Counted from the stretch's first letter, positions 45,401 to 56,641 are shown. The stretch: DNA of 64,000 nt from Salminus brasiliensis (GCF_030463535.1 NC_132894.1:28044625-28108624); one strand, 5' to 3'. Program-made: numbers and translations. The notes: a model not told the origin generated them from the letters alone.

Positions 45401-48400
45401 AGTCACTGAGAGAATACGACAGGGACTCGAACACAAACAGGAACGCAAACATGATGGTCCTTATAAAATCTCCCTCTCTCCAAAACTTCTAAATCAGATG
45501 AGCTGATGGCTATAAATACAATGACAAAACCCTAGAAGTACCAACACAGACTTCAGTCTTGCTTATCTGCAGTAACATTTGCACTCGGATCTTGAAGGGC
45601 ATCATCCTAAACACGCAAAACCAGAAAACTGAATTTGCAGGAACAAGCCAAGTTACTGGAAAAGCAAAACGCCTCCATAGCAACACACACCAATAATAAA
45701 CATGACCTGCAGCGAAGACGGCTCTAAATGAAGCTTGAACATTTTATTAGGAGTTATTTTCTGCTATAAAGCAAACTGTGGGAAGTCTTTGTGCTATGCT
45801 AGCAGAAATTAGCTAAAGTAAAAGTGTGTAGTCCTAAAACTAATCTAATTTTCTATTTTCAAACAATACCCTAATCTTGCTCGGTATATCAAAACCACTA
45901 CTTCAACGGTGAAAGGGGCACTTTAGTGAAGTTTTGCTATTAGCCATTTTATACAGTAGCCTTGCAACAAAATGTTGTATCTGTAATTTTACAAGTAAAG
46001 GAAACAAGATGTACATTTCTTTCAATGTAGGAAGGTTTCATTCCACATTAATTTTGATCATGAATAAAATCCTGCTAACTTTAATTAAAGATGCCCTGGA
46101 ATGGAGAACTACCTGAAGAACTACTGTATTTACCTTTGCATAGTTGAATAATGAGTTCAGTACATGTAATTAACATACAGTTGTTTAGTTTTGACTTATT
46201 ATATTTACACCCCAAAATTATTTACATACACCCAGTCCACTCACGAAATATGGAAACCAGGCTAAAAGCTAATGCTAGCCAAGCATGCAAGAAGGGCTGA
46301 CTAAAGGAAGCACCGCAGCAGGTGTCCACAGGTACTATGCTAAAAGATAGCTTAGTCTACCAGCTACAGTTTGCTAAGCACACACTGTGCAGAGAGAACA
46401 CTATCCAAGTGTTTTTGCTACAGGTCTAAAAACAAAGCTATGCTATGCTATGCAGCCCCTGTGAGCTGCCGCAGTGACGCAAACCAGCCAATAAAAACAC
46501 AGCTCTCTTTTTTTTTACCATAAAACTAAAATCAGCATGTTTCATTCTGAGGCAGGATAACAGGGTTGTAAATAGGCGTGTAAAACCACATCTGAACATT
46601 CTTCGCAACCAGAGTCAAGCACTTACTATTTATTCATGTATTTATACTTGCAGAAGACGAGAGAAAGCCCCCAGTGCACTGTATGTAGATGAGCATTGAT
46701 TGACTATGTTCCTACTTGAGTGGCAGAGAGAGAAAGAGAGAAAGTGAAAGAGAGGCTCACTCACACTGGAGGGCGAGCTGGAGGAGCTGTCAATCTCCTC
46801 CGGAGAGTCTTCCTCTTCTTCAGGCAGCGTGGGCATAGCGGGGGTGGCCGAAGGACGAGAGCGGGTGTGAGGGAAGATAAAAGGTGTGTCGGGCTCCGGG
46901 ACCACAAGAGGATGACCCCTGGGAGAAGCTTGCTTAGCCGCGGACCCTGATGCACCGCATACAGCAGAGGTATCCTGTGCGTGCTGCAAGACATCACACA
47001 CCACACATATACACACACTGGTTATTACTGTTTGCAGGTTGTGAATGTCTGTCGAACAAACATTCAAAAGCATCATTAAATCTCCAATCTGACCATAATT
47101 CAGTTTAGACGGAAGGAACTGTTCATTGGAAGGAACATCATTGACTAATATAATAGCTAAATAATTCTCTGCCTACACCAGAGGTGTTTAATTCCCAACT
47201 TGGAGGGTGTGAAGCTCCCAGAGATCTACAGAAAACGACAGTTCCTCACATTTTCACTATAAACTGCCTGAAGGTCAGCATTGTAAGGCAGTGGTTCTCA
47301 ACCCTTGAGATCATTTAGGGGCATTTTGGAAAATCTGTGTATTTTTAAGAATAATTTGTCTCATTAGGTGAGAGAAGACATTCTGTCCAATGACAGTGCT
47401 GCAGTACTTACCCAAAGAGCTAGCCTAGCAGTTTTTCAGCTAGCTTACCTGCTATACATAAACAGCAAAACCAACTCTCTGTCAGTTGACGCCAAATAAT
47501 CCTGACACCCAACTGCTGAGTTACATCAAGTATGTTTGAGCAGGAAAATGAGCAAACTGTGAAAGACTAGGCCCTCCAGGTATGTAACTGGACACCCCTG
47601 GCTTATACCAAATCTCAACCTCAGGAGCTGAGAGGAGCTCAATTTCTTACAACAACAAACTAAAAAAATAGGGGCCTCATGAGGACCAGCCATATGTCCC
47701 CACCATATCAAAACCTCTGTATTTTCCATCATCCTGGGCACATCTTGTTCCCACAGGCTCATATCCATGCACACATATGGTGTGACAGGAAATCACTCAG
47801 CAAGGTGAAGCTTAATCAAGATTTTGTGTGGTAAGAGATTTGCCTAGAGATTGAGATGCTAGCCTGGGGGCGCTGTGCATCTACATCACGGGACTTGCCT
47901 GCTGCCACCCCTTTGCATTTTTTCCTCTTATCACTGAGATCTATCTCCCTGCATGTATCGGAGGGGCCTGGGAGCAAAAACCAATGGCATCTCAGATACT
48001 CTGTCATTGACTGTGCACACATTTCACAAAACTAAGCACTTTTAAAAGCCCAGGACTGAAGGCTACAAATGTCACTATGCAATCCTTAACATAGGCTCTA
48101 AGAATCCTAAAGAGGTCCATAAATATGTTGGGAAAGTTGCAGTTCTGATGTCTATTGTGTTTTATTCATGCACTGCCTACAACACACGTCCATAAAACGT
48201 AGCCATTTTAGCTTCAGAAACCCGTTTTCCTGTAAAACACGGTTTCTTCTTTGGAGTTGGGGGTGGACGAGCAAGGCCAAGTTGGGAGACTGCTTCATGC
48301 TCCCTAAGGAATGCATTCCTAATTCCATTAAATCTATTCTCAATTCATCCTAGTGCTACCAGAAGCTATCTTTGGCTTCCCGTTAACCCAAACAAAACGG

Positions 48401-51400
48401 AAGACACTGTTTCTATGTTCTTAGGGATGGAAATAGAAAAAGTTAGATAGATAGACAGAGAAAGACACCCACAGAGAGAGAAAGGCAGTGAGAGTGGGAG
48501 AGCAATAGCATTTAAATGAATTTCCTGTAACAGAGAAAACATCCGGTGGAGGATTTGTATGACAACTGAGTTTATATATTAAAAAAAAGCAACAGAGCTT
48601 TCACAGTGTAAAGCATGACTGTGCAGGGCTAAATGTCATAAGCACAAGAAATGTCAGCAATGACTCATCGCATAGCCAGGAAATCAAAATGTACATCTGA
48701 AATGCCTGGGAAGGAAACATCATCAAGTAACGTTCATATGTTCCTCTAACTAAATCAACAAGAAGTGATGGACTGGCAAAACATTATCACAGTGATCTGT
48801 GCCTCAGCCAAAGCTAATGAGGTTAGACAAGCCATCAACGAGTGTACATCGGGGCAAATGCGGTGTTGGTCTCCCAGGCCTGATGTCAGTGATGTGGTAC
48901 TTCTGCAATGCCTATTCTTTATTTACTGCCAGACTAACTCTTCCCTATCCTGCACGGACCCTCTCTGTTTTTTTCAATCCTTCGTTCAGGCGAGCTCATA
49001 CTCCTTCACTTTCCTCACAGACAGACATATATCGGACCTTGAATCCTAGCTGAGGCGGTTCCCTTAAAAGGGAGAAACACATTCTCTGCAGATAAAGATG
49101 CATTTATTTATAGAAGAATGCATTTATGGCACTGCAGCGGCTCACAGGCACCATATAACATAGCATTGCGTGCTATAGAACAGCTTTGTTTTTAACAGTG
49201 TAACAAGAAAACTGTAATTGTTTATGACTCTTTGGTCAAAGTGCTGCTGTTCTTCTCTGTCCTGTTAGCTAACGGAAGAGATTGTAGCTGGGCGACTAAG
49301 GTTAGCCTTTAGCCTAGCACGAAAACCTGCTTGCTTCCTCAGGTTTGGCTTCCTTGCGCAGCCCTTTTCAGTTGCCTTTCTGATGTGTGGCTATCTCTAA
49401 ACTAAAGTATATTATTAAACATAATATCCTTTTGGAACTTTTGGAGGTTCTCGAGTTTGAAACTGTGGAGGAACTTCCTAAGGTGCTTGGAGGATCCATC
49501 AAAAAAAGGAAATTAGGAAATTAGGAAACCGCCACAGTTTCAAACTCGAGAACCTCCAAAAGTTCCAAAAGGATCATACACTTTTAACAGCATAGTCTAG
49601 TTAGTTTTTTAGGGAGCAGACACTGCAGAGAAGAGATGGTAGAAACCAGACAGCTAAAGTTAGCTTTTAGCCAAGAAAGAATACCGGCTTGCTTTCCCGG
49701 CTTTAATTTCACTGCACACAGGTTTGTGTTACCCACGGACATTATTATTTTCTTTTAAATGAAGAATGAACAGTGTTCGAGGTTCACAGCAAATCACTTC
49801 CATGTATGTAACTCCCATTATTCATCTATGTCAAGGTCAATAAAGCTTTCTGTTCTATGGTGCCTTCAACAGTTACCAAAGGCCTCAGTTTAGGATTTGG
49901 TTAGAGTCTTGTACCATCTGTTAAGGTTTCTTATCACAGCGGAACTTGGTGTTTGGTTGTTCTGGTCAATTACAAACCTAATTAAGAAGGCAGCTAAGCT
50001 GCATAGCTTGGTTGTTGTTTGTCGGAGCCTGACCGGACGTTGCAGAGCTTTGGGCGGATCGTGAATCTTTTTCTGCAGACTCTCCGTTTTTTTTAAGTTC
50101 CTTTACAAACTTTAAAAATTTAAAAAGTAAAACTGTATTCACTCATGGATGTATCTTGGAATAATTATCTTCTAAAAATGACCAATACTGACCTTTAGGG
50201 TTCCAGCAGGATCTGCAGTCTGTGGCTGAGAGGCTTGGACAATATCAGTTTGAGATGTCTCGGAACGTTGCTCTTTTCCAGATCCTAATTCTTTGGCATG
50301 ACCCGTCCAGCTTGTCTGTGGTTCTTGTAAGACCCCGTTGACACTTGCCTCTTCTTGGATCCTTCCACTGCTTTCTAGTTCTTTTTTGCTGCTTCCACTG
50401 GTTTCCAATGCACCTTCTCTTGCCTTTAGGTCAGTTGTACTGAAAGCTTGGAAACTCTCCCTGTTGTTTTTTTCTTGAGGTTTTCCTTTTTCCACAAGCT
50501 CCCAGCCTGTACTCTCTCCACTATGTTCTAATTCTAAACTTCCAGAGCTTGCCGATTCTCCTTGGCTCCTTCCACTGTCCTCCTGCTTATGTCTGAGACA
50601 TTCGTTCCCTTCAGGGCTGGTAGTTTGGCCACTATCAACGTCCTCTAGTGCAAATGTGCTGCTCTCGCTTCTTTCAAACTTTGATGCAGAGCCTTCACCA
50701 CAGTCTGGTTCCTCTGACCTGAAGTAGAACAAAGAGTAGCGATTTCCAGATGAGATGCATTTGGAAGGTGGCCGTCTATGTAGGTACTAAACAGGTCGTG
50801 TTAGGAGTAATTTGTCATCATGCGTAATCAACATAACCGTCAGCAGAGCCGTATCCTGTTGCATTACCTAAGAAATATGTGTCTTTGTTCAAAGTGACAG
50901 ATGAGCCTTTCATTCCAAACTAAAAGCACTCTGTGGATTTTTGCAGGAACTAGTAAAGAGCAACAGTAATTAATTGGAGCTTTGGTGGGTGACAATGTAA
51001 ACTCTGCTGTTTCTGCACAGTCTCACCTAGCATGGGCCCTCTTGGGCTGAGGATTTTACATAAACACACACGCGACTCGTCCTGTAAGAACTGGAAGAAT
51101 GTAAACACTGACCCGGCTACATTCTCCCATGTGTGACGGTGCGTGAGCTCCTCACAGGCAGGGCCCAGGAGAGGGGAAGTTTCCGGCAAAGGGCTGTGAG
51201 CGGCAGCAGACCCTCTCTCGCAGGTGTTCTGTTCTGGTGGGCTCTGTTTGCTAACCAGTCCCACAGGAAGAAGATCTGACAGAGAGGAACCAACAACTGT
51301 AAAAGAAAATGCACTTGCAGATTCAGCTCTGACATTTTACCGAAGCATGCTACCCAAGGGTGGAGCCAAGGGGTGGCTTGGTGTGGCCAGTGCCACTCTA

Positions 51401-54400
51401 CTGTGAGGTAAGGCCATGCTTCTGGCCATACCAGTTATGCAAAGTAAGTAACATCAGTCAAGCAGCATGACCAGAATGAAGTTATCTTGCTGCGCTGTGT
51501 AAACGGTTAGGTTAGATTTTACATATGTATTATCGGTAAAGTCTGGAGAGTCATTGACATTTGACATAATGCTTTACAATAACAGAGAGATATTTTTTTA
51601 TGTCAAACTATGTGTATGCTGTAAATATGCTAACAAATTGGACTTAGAAATGTTAAAATTACATAAAAGAAAAAAGAGTAATTTAATATACTTCTTAAAT
51701 ACAAACATAAAGACAAATACTACAGCTATTCATGTCTGTCGTGCATAAGACTGGATATATCCTCCATATTACTCAACTGTTTCGAGTCGGGTGAACATTT
51801 GTGATCATTTTACAGATCTTTGAGATGAATCAACTTATTATGAATAAGTTTATTTAGTTGTCATTGGCAAAAGGACAGTGATTAACCCATGCAAGCTTTA
51901 AAAATAGCACACAAAAAAAGAAACTGCACTGATGTTGGATTTAATCTTTTCTCTGATATTGACTTCCAGTAACTGAGTCAGCCATGCTAGGTCAGTAATA
52001 TACAGTGGGTTTGTGTGTAGAATACAACCTATTTGAGTAAAACTCTCCTAAAGCTTTGCCATTGGCTCCTGGCTCCAACTATTTTTATACTGGGCATGTA
52101 TTTCCCTCTTCACTTACCATTAGTGTGTAGCCATTCCCCCCAGGCTACTCCCCCCTATGCAGTCGCTTGTAATTTATATAGCGTTGCAGCTGTCTGGCCT
52201 TAATGTTGAAGGCTGTAAGAGCAAGTTACCACTCTCTCTGTTGCTGAGTGGGGCTTCATGTTGGCTGAATTCTACAGTGATCACCTATGCACTAATGCAG
52301 GATTATGCCATTAGCATTTGAATCCAGTTTCCAGTCCTGAACTTTGTATTCCTTGGTAGGTGTGATATTACATGGTCAATCAATTACATTAACTGTTTGT
52401 GTGTTGTATTACCATTTTCAATTATTGAATTACATTACTTGGAGACCTGAAAAAGTAGATAAAGGCTCCAATTCAACTTTGATATGTAAAATGTCCATTT
52501 ACCTGGGCTGTCCCGCCCGTATATTCCTGCATATCATAACACATCCAAAAACTTCTGTTAAAAGAGCCTGTTTTTACACTTAAGGCAAAGTTGGAAACTA
52601 CAATGAAAGTGAAAGTTCGATGCAATCATAAATACCACATGGTATAATGAAAGTTCGATGCAATCATAAATACCACATGGTGAGCAAAACTCACAACAAG
52701 TTTAGGTGAATTGCCTACTGTCATCATTTGGATGAATAAAACAACCTATTTTTGTACATAACATGACTAAAAGTTTTGGAATATGCAAAACTTATGATGC
52801 TTCCAACGGAGGAGAGTGCACTAAAATAGGTGACCCTCAATGGCTAAATATAGAACTTGTAACAGTTTCCTGGAATTATGACTAATGGTCAGTACCTGAA
52901 GAAGGAGCCTGTGAGAGAACGGCGCTCAAGTAGTTCACCCACGGATCAGATGAGTCAGTAGAGTCATCTGTGTCCTGGGATGCTTCCTTGTTGTCACAGC
53001 CCTGAAACGGAGATGCAGTATTGCCATGGTGATCGTCAAAACAGTCATCAGGCCATTAGGAATAAGGCATTGCTTCTCTGCCCTTTTGGTCTGTTGCAAA
53101 AGGTTTGCTAATCTGCTACTGGGCCAGATCTACTTTGACATTTAAAAAACCATAAAACACGAGTTCGGGTTTGTGTAATTTAATTGCACTAGGCGGAAAG
53201 CAATGGGGACTCTTCAGAGGAGCATGGACAAGTGATAATTATGAATACTGTCCCTAAGGAGCACTTGGAGATACAGTTTTGAGACAAAAGCTCCTCTTTC
53301 AGCTAAACAAAATGTTCTCAAAATGAGATAATTGAATCAAAGGAAAGGGTCTCCTTAAAGCTTCCCCAAATGTTCTCAAAAGAAAAACAATCCAGATAAA
53401 TCCCAGATCATGTCAGATAGATAACGACACAGCTCTCAGCACTTTCTGCACTATTCATCATTATCAACATTTGTGTTGTGAATATCTAGATGAAGGACTG
53501 AGGTTTGATTTAATAGGATTACTATTGGTGTTATGTCTCAGATAATAGCACTTTTTCATTAGATGTTTACTTCCTGCATCCTCTGATGTTCAACCTCATC
53601 TTGCAGCTAGCCACTTAACCAGCAGCTATCCAGGTAGGGTCAATTTTAGGTCACCTATCTTTACCATTGCTCTGTCAACAGGCTAACATCTAAGATTTCA
53701 ACCCATCCTGCTCATGTCCTCTAACTGTGTGCAGTTATATCCATGTCCATAAGTGCAGTACTTGTTCACACTTCATTGAAGGCCATCCTCAAGCACAACT
53801 GCTCAAGAAATATGCCTGCTCTGTGGTATTGGCATGGCATTGGCCTTCTAAACTAGGCTTTCCTGGTTGTGGAGAGTGAAACCAGCAGGGCTCCTGCAGC
53901 ATGTTCCCCTGCTGAGCCTGACACACAGATGAATATTGCAGTGTAATCGAATCACTTGGATAATTTCCTGCCACATTTGTGCTCTCCCTCGTTTTCTCTC
54001 TCTAATTCTTCCTCTGGTGAGTATGGTCTTCTCATTGACCAGGGATATTTTTAGCAGGCCATGCAATCCATGGCCTGAGAGGACTGACTCTGTGAAGAAA
54101 ATAAATCTGGCGAGGTCGCGGAGGACGAAGCCCAAGGGACCCCGCAGCCCCAGGGTCGATTCGCGGCGAAGCCCTTGTCAAGGCTGCATGAGAAAGTGAG
54201 TGCCTGGCCCCCTCTTTCTCTGCTTGCTCTCTCTTTCTCTCCCCCAAACTGATTATGTAAGATAGTCCCAGCTCGTCAGATTTGTTTAAAATTTGCTTGG
54301 GCGAAGCACAGCCAGTACCGAGCCCAACCAGGAAGTGGGGAAGATAACAGCAAAGGTCCCTACGTGCGGCAAAAGAGGGGAGCTGAGCTGGGGTGCCAAA

Positions 54401-56641
54401 GGTCAGGCAGGTGAGTGGCACCCGTTGGCGCCTACAGCTCATCTCGCCATGAATAAATAACCAGCAATGACAAGCTGATCAAACACGGGCGCTGTCCTGA
54501 CCTACCATAAAACTACATTTACATGTAATCTGCTGCATGACACGGACCGGCAAGCAGCTTAGCTCTTTACAGCCTGGGGCTGAAGCTTCTTCTAAAAGTC
54601 ATACCTTCAAACAGGACTGCAGCTGTCATGATGGATCCATGCACATTAGAGCTCCATACCCTCACGAGAAGCTAAAAACTTTACTTGCAACAATCAAGCA
54701 CAACTAAGATCTAAGATAAGTTCTGCTCAAGTTCCAACAAGTAACTCACAACAGTCATGTAACACTCAGCAGTGCAAAGACTTTCCATGCTCATGAAACA
54801 AGCAAAAAAAAAAAGATGTTCCAACTATACCTGATGGTTCAGAAAGAATCACTGACGCTTCTTCCACACTTCTCTACTCTCCTACAACTTTCTTCTCATT
54901 CCAGCTCTTAGTTGTTGTTGTTTTTTCCCTCCTCTGTAGCAGCTCTCCAGTCTTCAGCGCTCTCTCTCTCTCTTCCTTTCCCTGACTTTTTTTTCTTTCT
55001 CCCTGCACCATCCTCTCTTTGACTCCTGGGAGCTTTGACCATTTAAGGAGAAGGCTTCTCGTGCCTCTCTCTGGGCAGCTGCTACACTGCGTTCTCTCGC
55101 CTGACGCTCCAGCGAACTCCAGCTGAAAAATGGCCGTGTCCGCAGTGTGTGGTGCCCTGCATGCCTTCGTTTCACCCTGCTCTTTCTAGAGCCTTCATTG
55201 CACCTTTAAACACCACTGAATCACAGGAGTGCAACATCCAGCCATTTTCCCCATCCCCTCATCTCCTCAACATGCACATCCCCCAAGCAAACAAATGTGG
55301 CACTTGTAGAGGAAGTGAAGAAGGATCTTCGGTAAATTGCGATGCCTGACTACCCATGCGAAAAACAGACACTCTGTGAAAGCTTGGTATTTTTGACTAA
55401 GCTTCTGCAGATGTCCAAAGCATCTCCTTCCATGAGGACAGTCCATGTTTGATCACGAGATTTTGGACACACACAATCAGTGACATTCATTCGGATAAAG
55501 TCGAAAGCACACAGGAGTCTGATTAGATAGAATGGAGTGGAGAACAATCTGCTTGTTCTCAGTTCTTCATGCTCATGACTACATAACAAACATATCAGTT
55601 TCATAGCACTTTCAGAGTAATGCATGGTACACTGCCAAAAAAGCTTTTCAGAGGAATGAAGAACCATAGACGAACCACCTTTAACTGAAGGGCCACTTTT
55701 GTAAATGGCAAAGAAGCTTTTCTGAAGCTCCACACGGTTTAAAGGTTCTTGATCAACTGTGTGTCCAATCCAAGAACCATTTAGAAACCATTAGAGCATT
55801 GTTACTGACAGAAATGAGTAAGTGCACTCTTAAAAATACAGGTTCTACGGCTCTGAGTGGCTCGGTGGTCTAATACACTACCACTATGGCCTGGGGGGCC
55901 GCGAGTTCGAATCCCGAGCCATGCCATCAGCGTCCAGAGTCTGAGGGAGCACAATTAGATGATGCTCTCCTCATCTTTCCTCATCACTCTCTAGCAATGT
56001 TGGTCGACAGTGCTGTCTGTTTGCTGGTGTGGCGAAATTGGGGACCCTGGACCTTGCCCAGTAATGACGCATCCGTCGCTGTGGCAGGTGGAGGCTGGCT
56101 TTGCATGCGTCGATAGCATTGCTAATGATAGGGGGGAGTCACACACTCTCTGCCACCGTTTGAAAGTTGCTAAGGAGCCGTTTCTCTTCCAGTACATGCT
56201 CCAAACTGAGAGATCTGGTGTAAATATCCCACTCAGCCTCCCCGGTTATTGCCTGACAGGTCACTATGGGGCAGGAGAATAATAATTGTTCACTCAGCTC
56301 GAGGGCACTGGTTGCCCAGATAGGATTACTGGAAACGAGAAACGTCTGTGGAAAAAATTCCAGTGATTCTTCTCAAATTTATCTTGTACAGTCCAACAGA
56401 GATGACTGGATTCGACAGGCAAGTCTCACGAGATTGCCTGTGCTTCATAACTGCCATCACTTAAGAGTCGCTTGCAGTGAGACAGCACTGGAACACCACT
56501 GGACTTTACAGCACCACCGAGCCAAAAGCACAAGCTATGACCAACTTCTTGTGCGCCCCTGGTCAAAATAACGCGAAAGAAGAGAGAGAGCTCTTACCTT
56601 GTGGCTGTTATCCTCGGCTCCGGCGTGCAGAAGCGAGCCAC
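24419..56641 (-). CDS. irag1: Inositol 1,4,5-trisphosphate receptor associated 1 (IRAG1/MRVI1), 5' end missing
   Basis: Membrane-anchored ER protein that complexes with InsP3 receptor and cGMP kinase I-beta and limits calcium release in smooth muscle. Minus-strand exons in reading order: 56641-56598, 53001-52896, 51296-51113, 50718-50193, 46983-46765, 43577-43471, 43308-43244, 42849-42676, 39468-39391, 39265-39213, 39109-39053, 38635-38183, 36802-36724, 35672-35549, 34382-34352, 33289-33149, 31624-31493, 29635-29488, 29364-29315, 29217-29041, 28839-28775, 27871-27752, 25912-25781, 24659-24419. All phases fit, giving about 1168 residues. Blocks shared with human IRAG1 include [49 protein letters not shown] and [10 protein letters not shown]. 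The exon with the start codon was not found above 56641. The human protein is about 900 residues; the excess lies in the N-terminal half. Confidence 0.95.
25050..25403. repeat. Duplicated segment, copy 2, inserted in the last irag1 intron
   Basis: Second copy of the segment at 22913-23254. It is flanked on both sides by the identical 18-bp sequence agactaagaaatctgagg (25032-25049 and 25404-25421), as expected for a target-site duplication. It has no coding capacity and no clear terminal inverted repeat. Confidence 0.85.
26605..26830. mobile_element. SINE-like repeat in irag1 intron
   Basis: Begins ttactgcatttagctgacgctcttatccagagcaact-type sequence (tgacgctcttatccagagca) and ends with a reverse tRNA-like head (gggaatcgaaccctggtc, gttgcgccacacca). 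A shorter copy lies at 32610-32780. Confidence 0.65.
30170..30365 (-). mobile_element. SINE-like repeat (reverse) in irag1 intron
   Basis: Contains tttattgtcattattcattt, gggtcggccaagctatggtg, cccctggagcagagaagctt and cttgcttaagggcccaagc, then a decayed tRNA-like end. This order is typical of a common fish SINE in reverse orientation. Confidence 0.5.
32610..32940. mobile_element. SINE-like repeat followed by a retroelement tail
   Basis: 32610-32780 is a second copy of the repeat at 26605-26830 (ttcacggcatttggctgatg). It is followed by ATTT and ATT simple repeats and then by tgacaataaagtcttcttga at 32911-32930, a typical 3' end of fish LINE-type elements. Confidence 0.5.
33893..34003 (-). CDS. 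irag1: Candidate cassette exon of irag1
   Basis: A 111-bp open stretch between exons 34382-34352 and 33289-33149, bordered by ...gcttag (AG at 34005-34004) and AGG|GTCAAG. It reads [20 protein letters not shown] then [17 protein letters not shown], 37 codons in phase 0 at both ends. Both neighbours also join in phase 0, so it could be included or skipped without disturbing the frame. The codon choice (CTG, GTG, GAC, AAG, CGC) looks coding. RKRKHAS would be a basic phosphorylation-type site. Human IRAG1 has no residues here. The donor is weak and the open frame continues past it. Confidence 0.45.
34740..35340. repeat. Composite SINE-like repeat, copy 2
   Basis: Shares aaagccagccaccacctcgt and ctgccgctgatgcagtgtc with 3560-3985. 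It ends with a reverse tRNA-like head at 35270-35335 (ggggttcgaactcac, gcgcattaggctgctgg, gggccactcggagcccc), so the whole may be one long SINE. Confidence 0.55.
35800..36330 (+). mobile_element. Tc1-like transposase remnant in irag1 intron
   Basis: Translated pieces read [27 protein letters not shown] and, after a large internal deletion and frame change, [11 protein letters not shown], then [13 protein letters not shown]. These are the central and DDE-end blocks of a Tc1-type transposase. Part of the catalytic core is missing, so it is dead. Confidence 0.75.
38750..39010. repeat. Degenerate minisatellite (ggttgctatgg-type)
   Basis: Irregular repetition of units like gcggttgctatggtatgttg, ggtggtctctaagctgttgc, gttgctaagtggttgctatg between two irag1 exons. 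Unit length is about 20-22 bp, strongly diverged. Confidence 0.7.
39655..39910 (+). mobile_element. Tc1-type transposon remnant, relative of 5101-5540
   Basis: Starts tatatggacaaaactattgg gacac, includes gattctaaagagctcactga and gaaatttcttcccacctaga, tattattgaaaac. The same order is at 5101-5400. Truncated. Confidence 0.6.
41220..41575. repeat. Interspersed repeat, related to 17035-17260
   Basis: Longer copy of the repeat in lyve1 intron 5, including gatgtgtttatactgctata and aaagtggccaggtgttaaca. Lies in the 3.2-kb irag1 intron 39469-42675, which otherwise holds small repeats such as gtagtgcactatatagtaca near 41930. Confidence 0.5.
42877..42897. repeat. (CA)n microsatellite
   Basis: About 21 bp of CA dinucleotides just upstream (gene sense) of irag1 exon 42849-42676. 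Confidence 0.9.
43780..44440. repeat. Block of interspersed repeats in irag1 intron
   Basis: 43780-44070 is a fish repeat with gaggttctttaaatgatgtc and catggttctttatgtttc; related pieces lie at 37750-37870 and 55590-55830. 44085-44430 is a third copy of the SINE-like family at 3560-3985 (gctgatgctacatcactggg). Confidence 0.45.
45553..45606 (-). CDS. Candidate alternative last exon of irag1
   Basis: After a good acceptor (ttttgcgtgtttag, AG at 45608-45607) the frame that follows exon 46983-46765 in phase 0 reads [17 protein letters not shown] and stops. Using it would cut IRAG1 before its conserved core. No conservation evidence; it may be chance. Confidence 0.2.
   Translation of the reverse strand, partial: DDALQDPSANVTADKQD
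49426..49574. repeat. Perfect inverted repeat (hairpin) in irag1 intron
   Basis: Arms 49426-49468 and 49532-49574 are perfect reverse complements over 43 bp (ctcgagtttgaaactgtgg against ccacagtttcaaactcgag at the inner ends). The 63-bp loop is purine-rich with a repeated aaattagg. No coding capacity. It lies between irag1 exons 50718-50193 and 46983-46765. Confidence 0.97.
52611..52682. repeat. Tandem duplication, 38-bp unit
   Basis: gaaagttcgatgcaatcata and the following bases to ccacatggt occur twice without a mismatch, at 52611-52648 and 52649-52682. Close to irag1 exon 53001-52896. Confidence 0.95.
55848..56170 (+). mobile_element. tRNA-derived SINE in irag1 intron 1
   Basis: tRNA-like head with ctgagtggctcggtggtcta and the box B-like gagttcgaatcccgagcc, followed by a body with tgatgctctcctcatc and ggcgaaattggggaccctgg. 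Not a functional tRNA gene, because it is followed by a repeat body and the anticodon arm does not fold cleanly. Confidence 0.6.

Larger units (their letters stand above)
38183..46983 (-). other. irag1: irag1 central region (kinase-interaction half)
   Basis: Exons 46983 to 38183. The exon 42849-42676 reads [20 protein letters not shown], then [19 protein letters not shown], and matches human IDLVNDQLPDISISEED and FLTRRGRK closely; this N-terminal conserved block is reported for the cGMP-kinase-binding half of IRAG1. Exon 43308-43244 gives [20 protein letters not shown]. Exon 38635-38183 (453 bp) is Pro/Ala-rich and ends [13 protein letters not shown] ... [11 protein letters not shown], like human LLRGLSWDS and LTKLREE. 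Confidence 0.9.
50193..56641 (-). other. irag1: irag1 N-terminal variable region
   Basis: Four exons (56641-56598, 53001-52896, 51296-51113, 50718-50193) encode an acidic, Ser/Glu/Gly-rich, probably disordered part: [20 protein letters not shown], then [20 protein letters not shown], then [16 protein letters not shown], then a 526-bp exon with [17 protein letters not shown] and [14 protein letters not shown]. Joining phases are 1, 0, 1 and 2 and fit without exception. I see no similarity to the human N terminus apart from composition, so the assignment rests on frame, strand and splice sites. Confidence 0.75.

Noticed and set aside
54603..54645. Minus-strand ATG block MTAAVLFE ending GAAG|GTATGA as an alternative first exon of irag1
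   Set aside because: It ends in phase 1 while the next exon (53001) needs phase 0; it could only join exon 51296 by skipping one. No further support.
54954..55175. Minus-strand open frame rich in Arg/Glu ([16 protein letters not shown])
   Set aside because: Translation of a CT-rich stretch, with no splice sites in a fitting phase.
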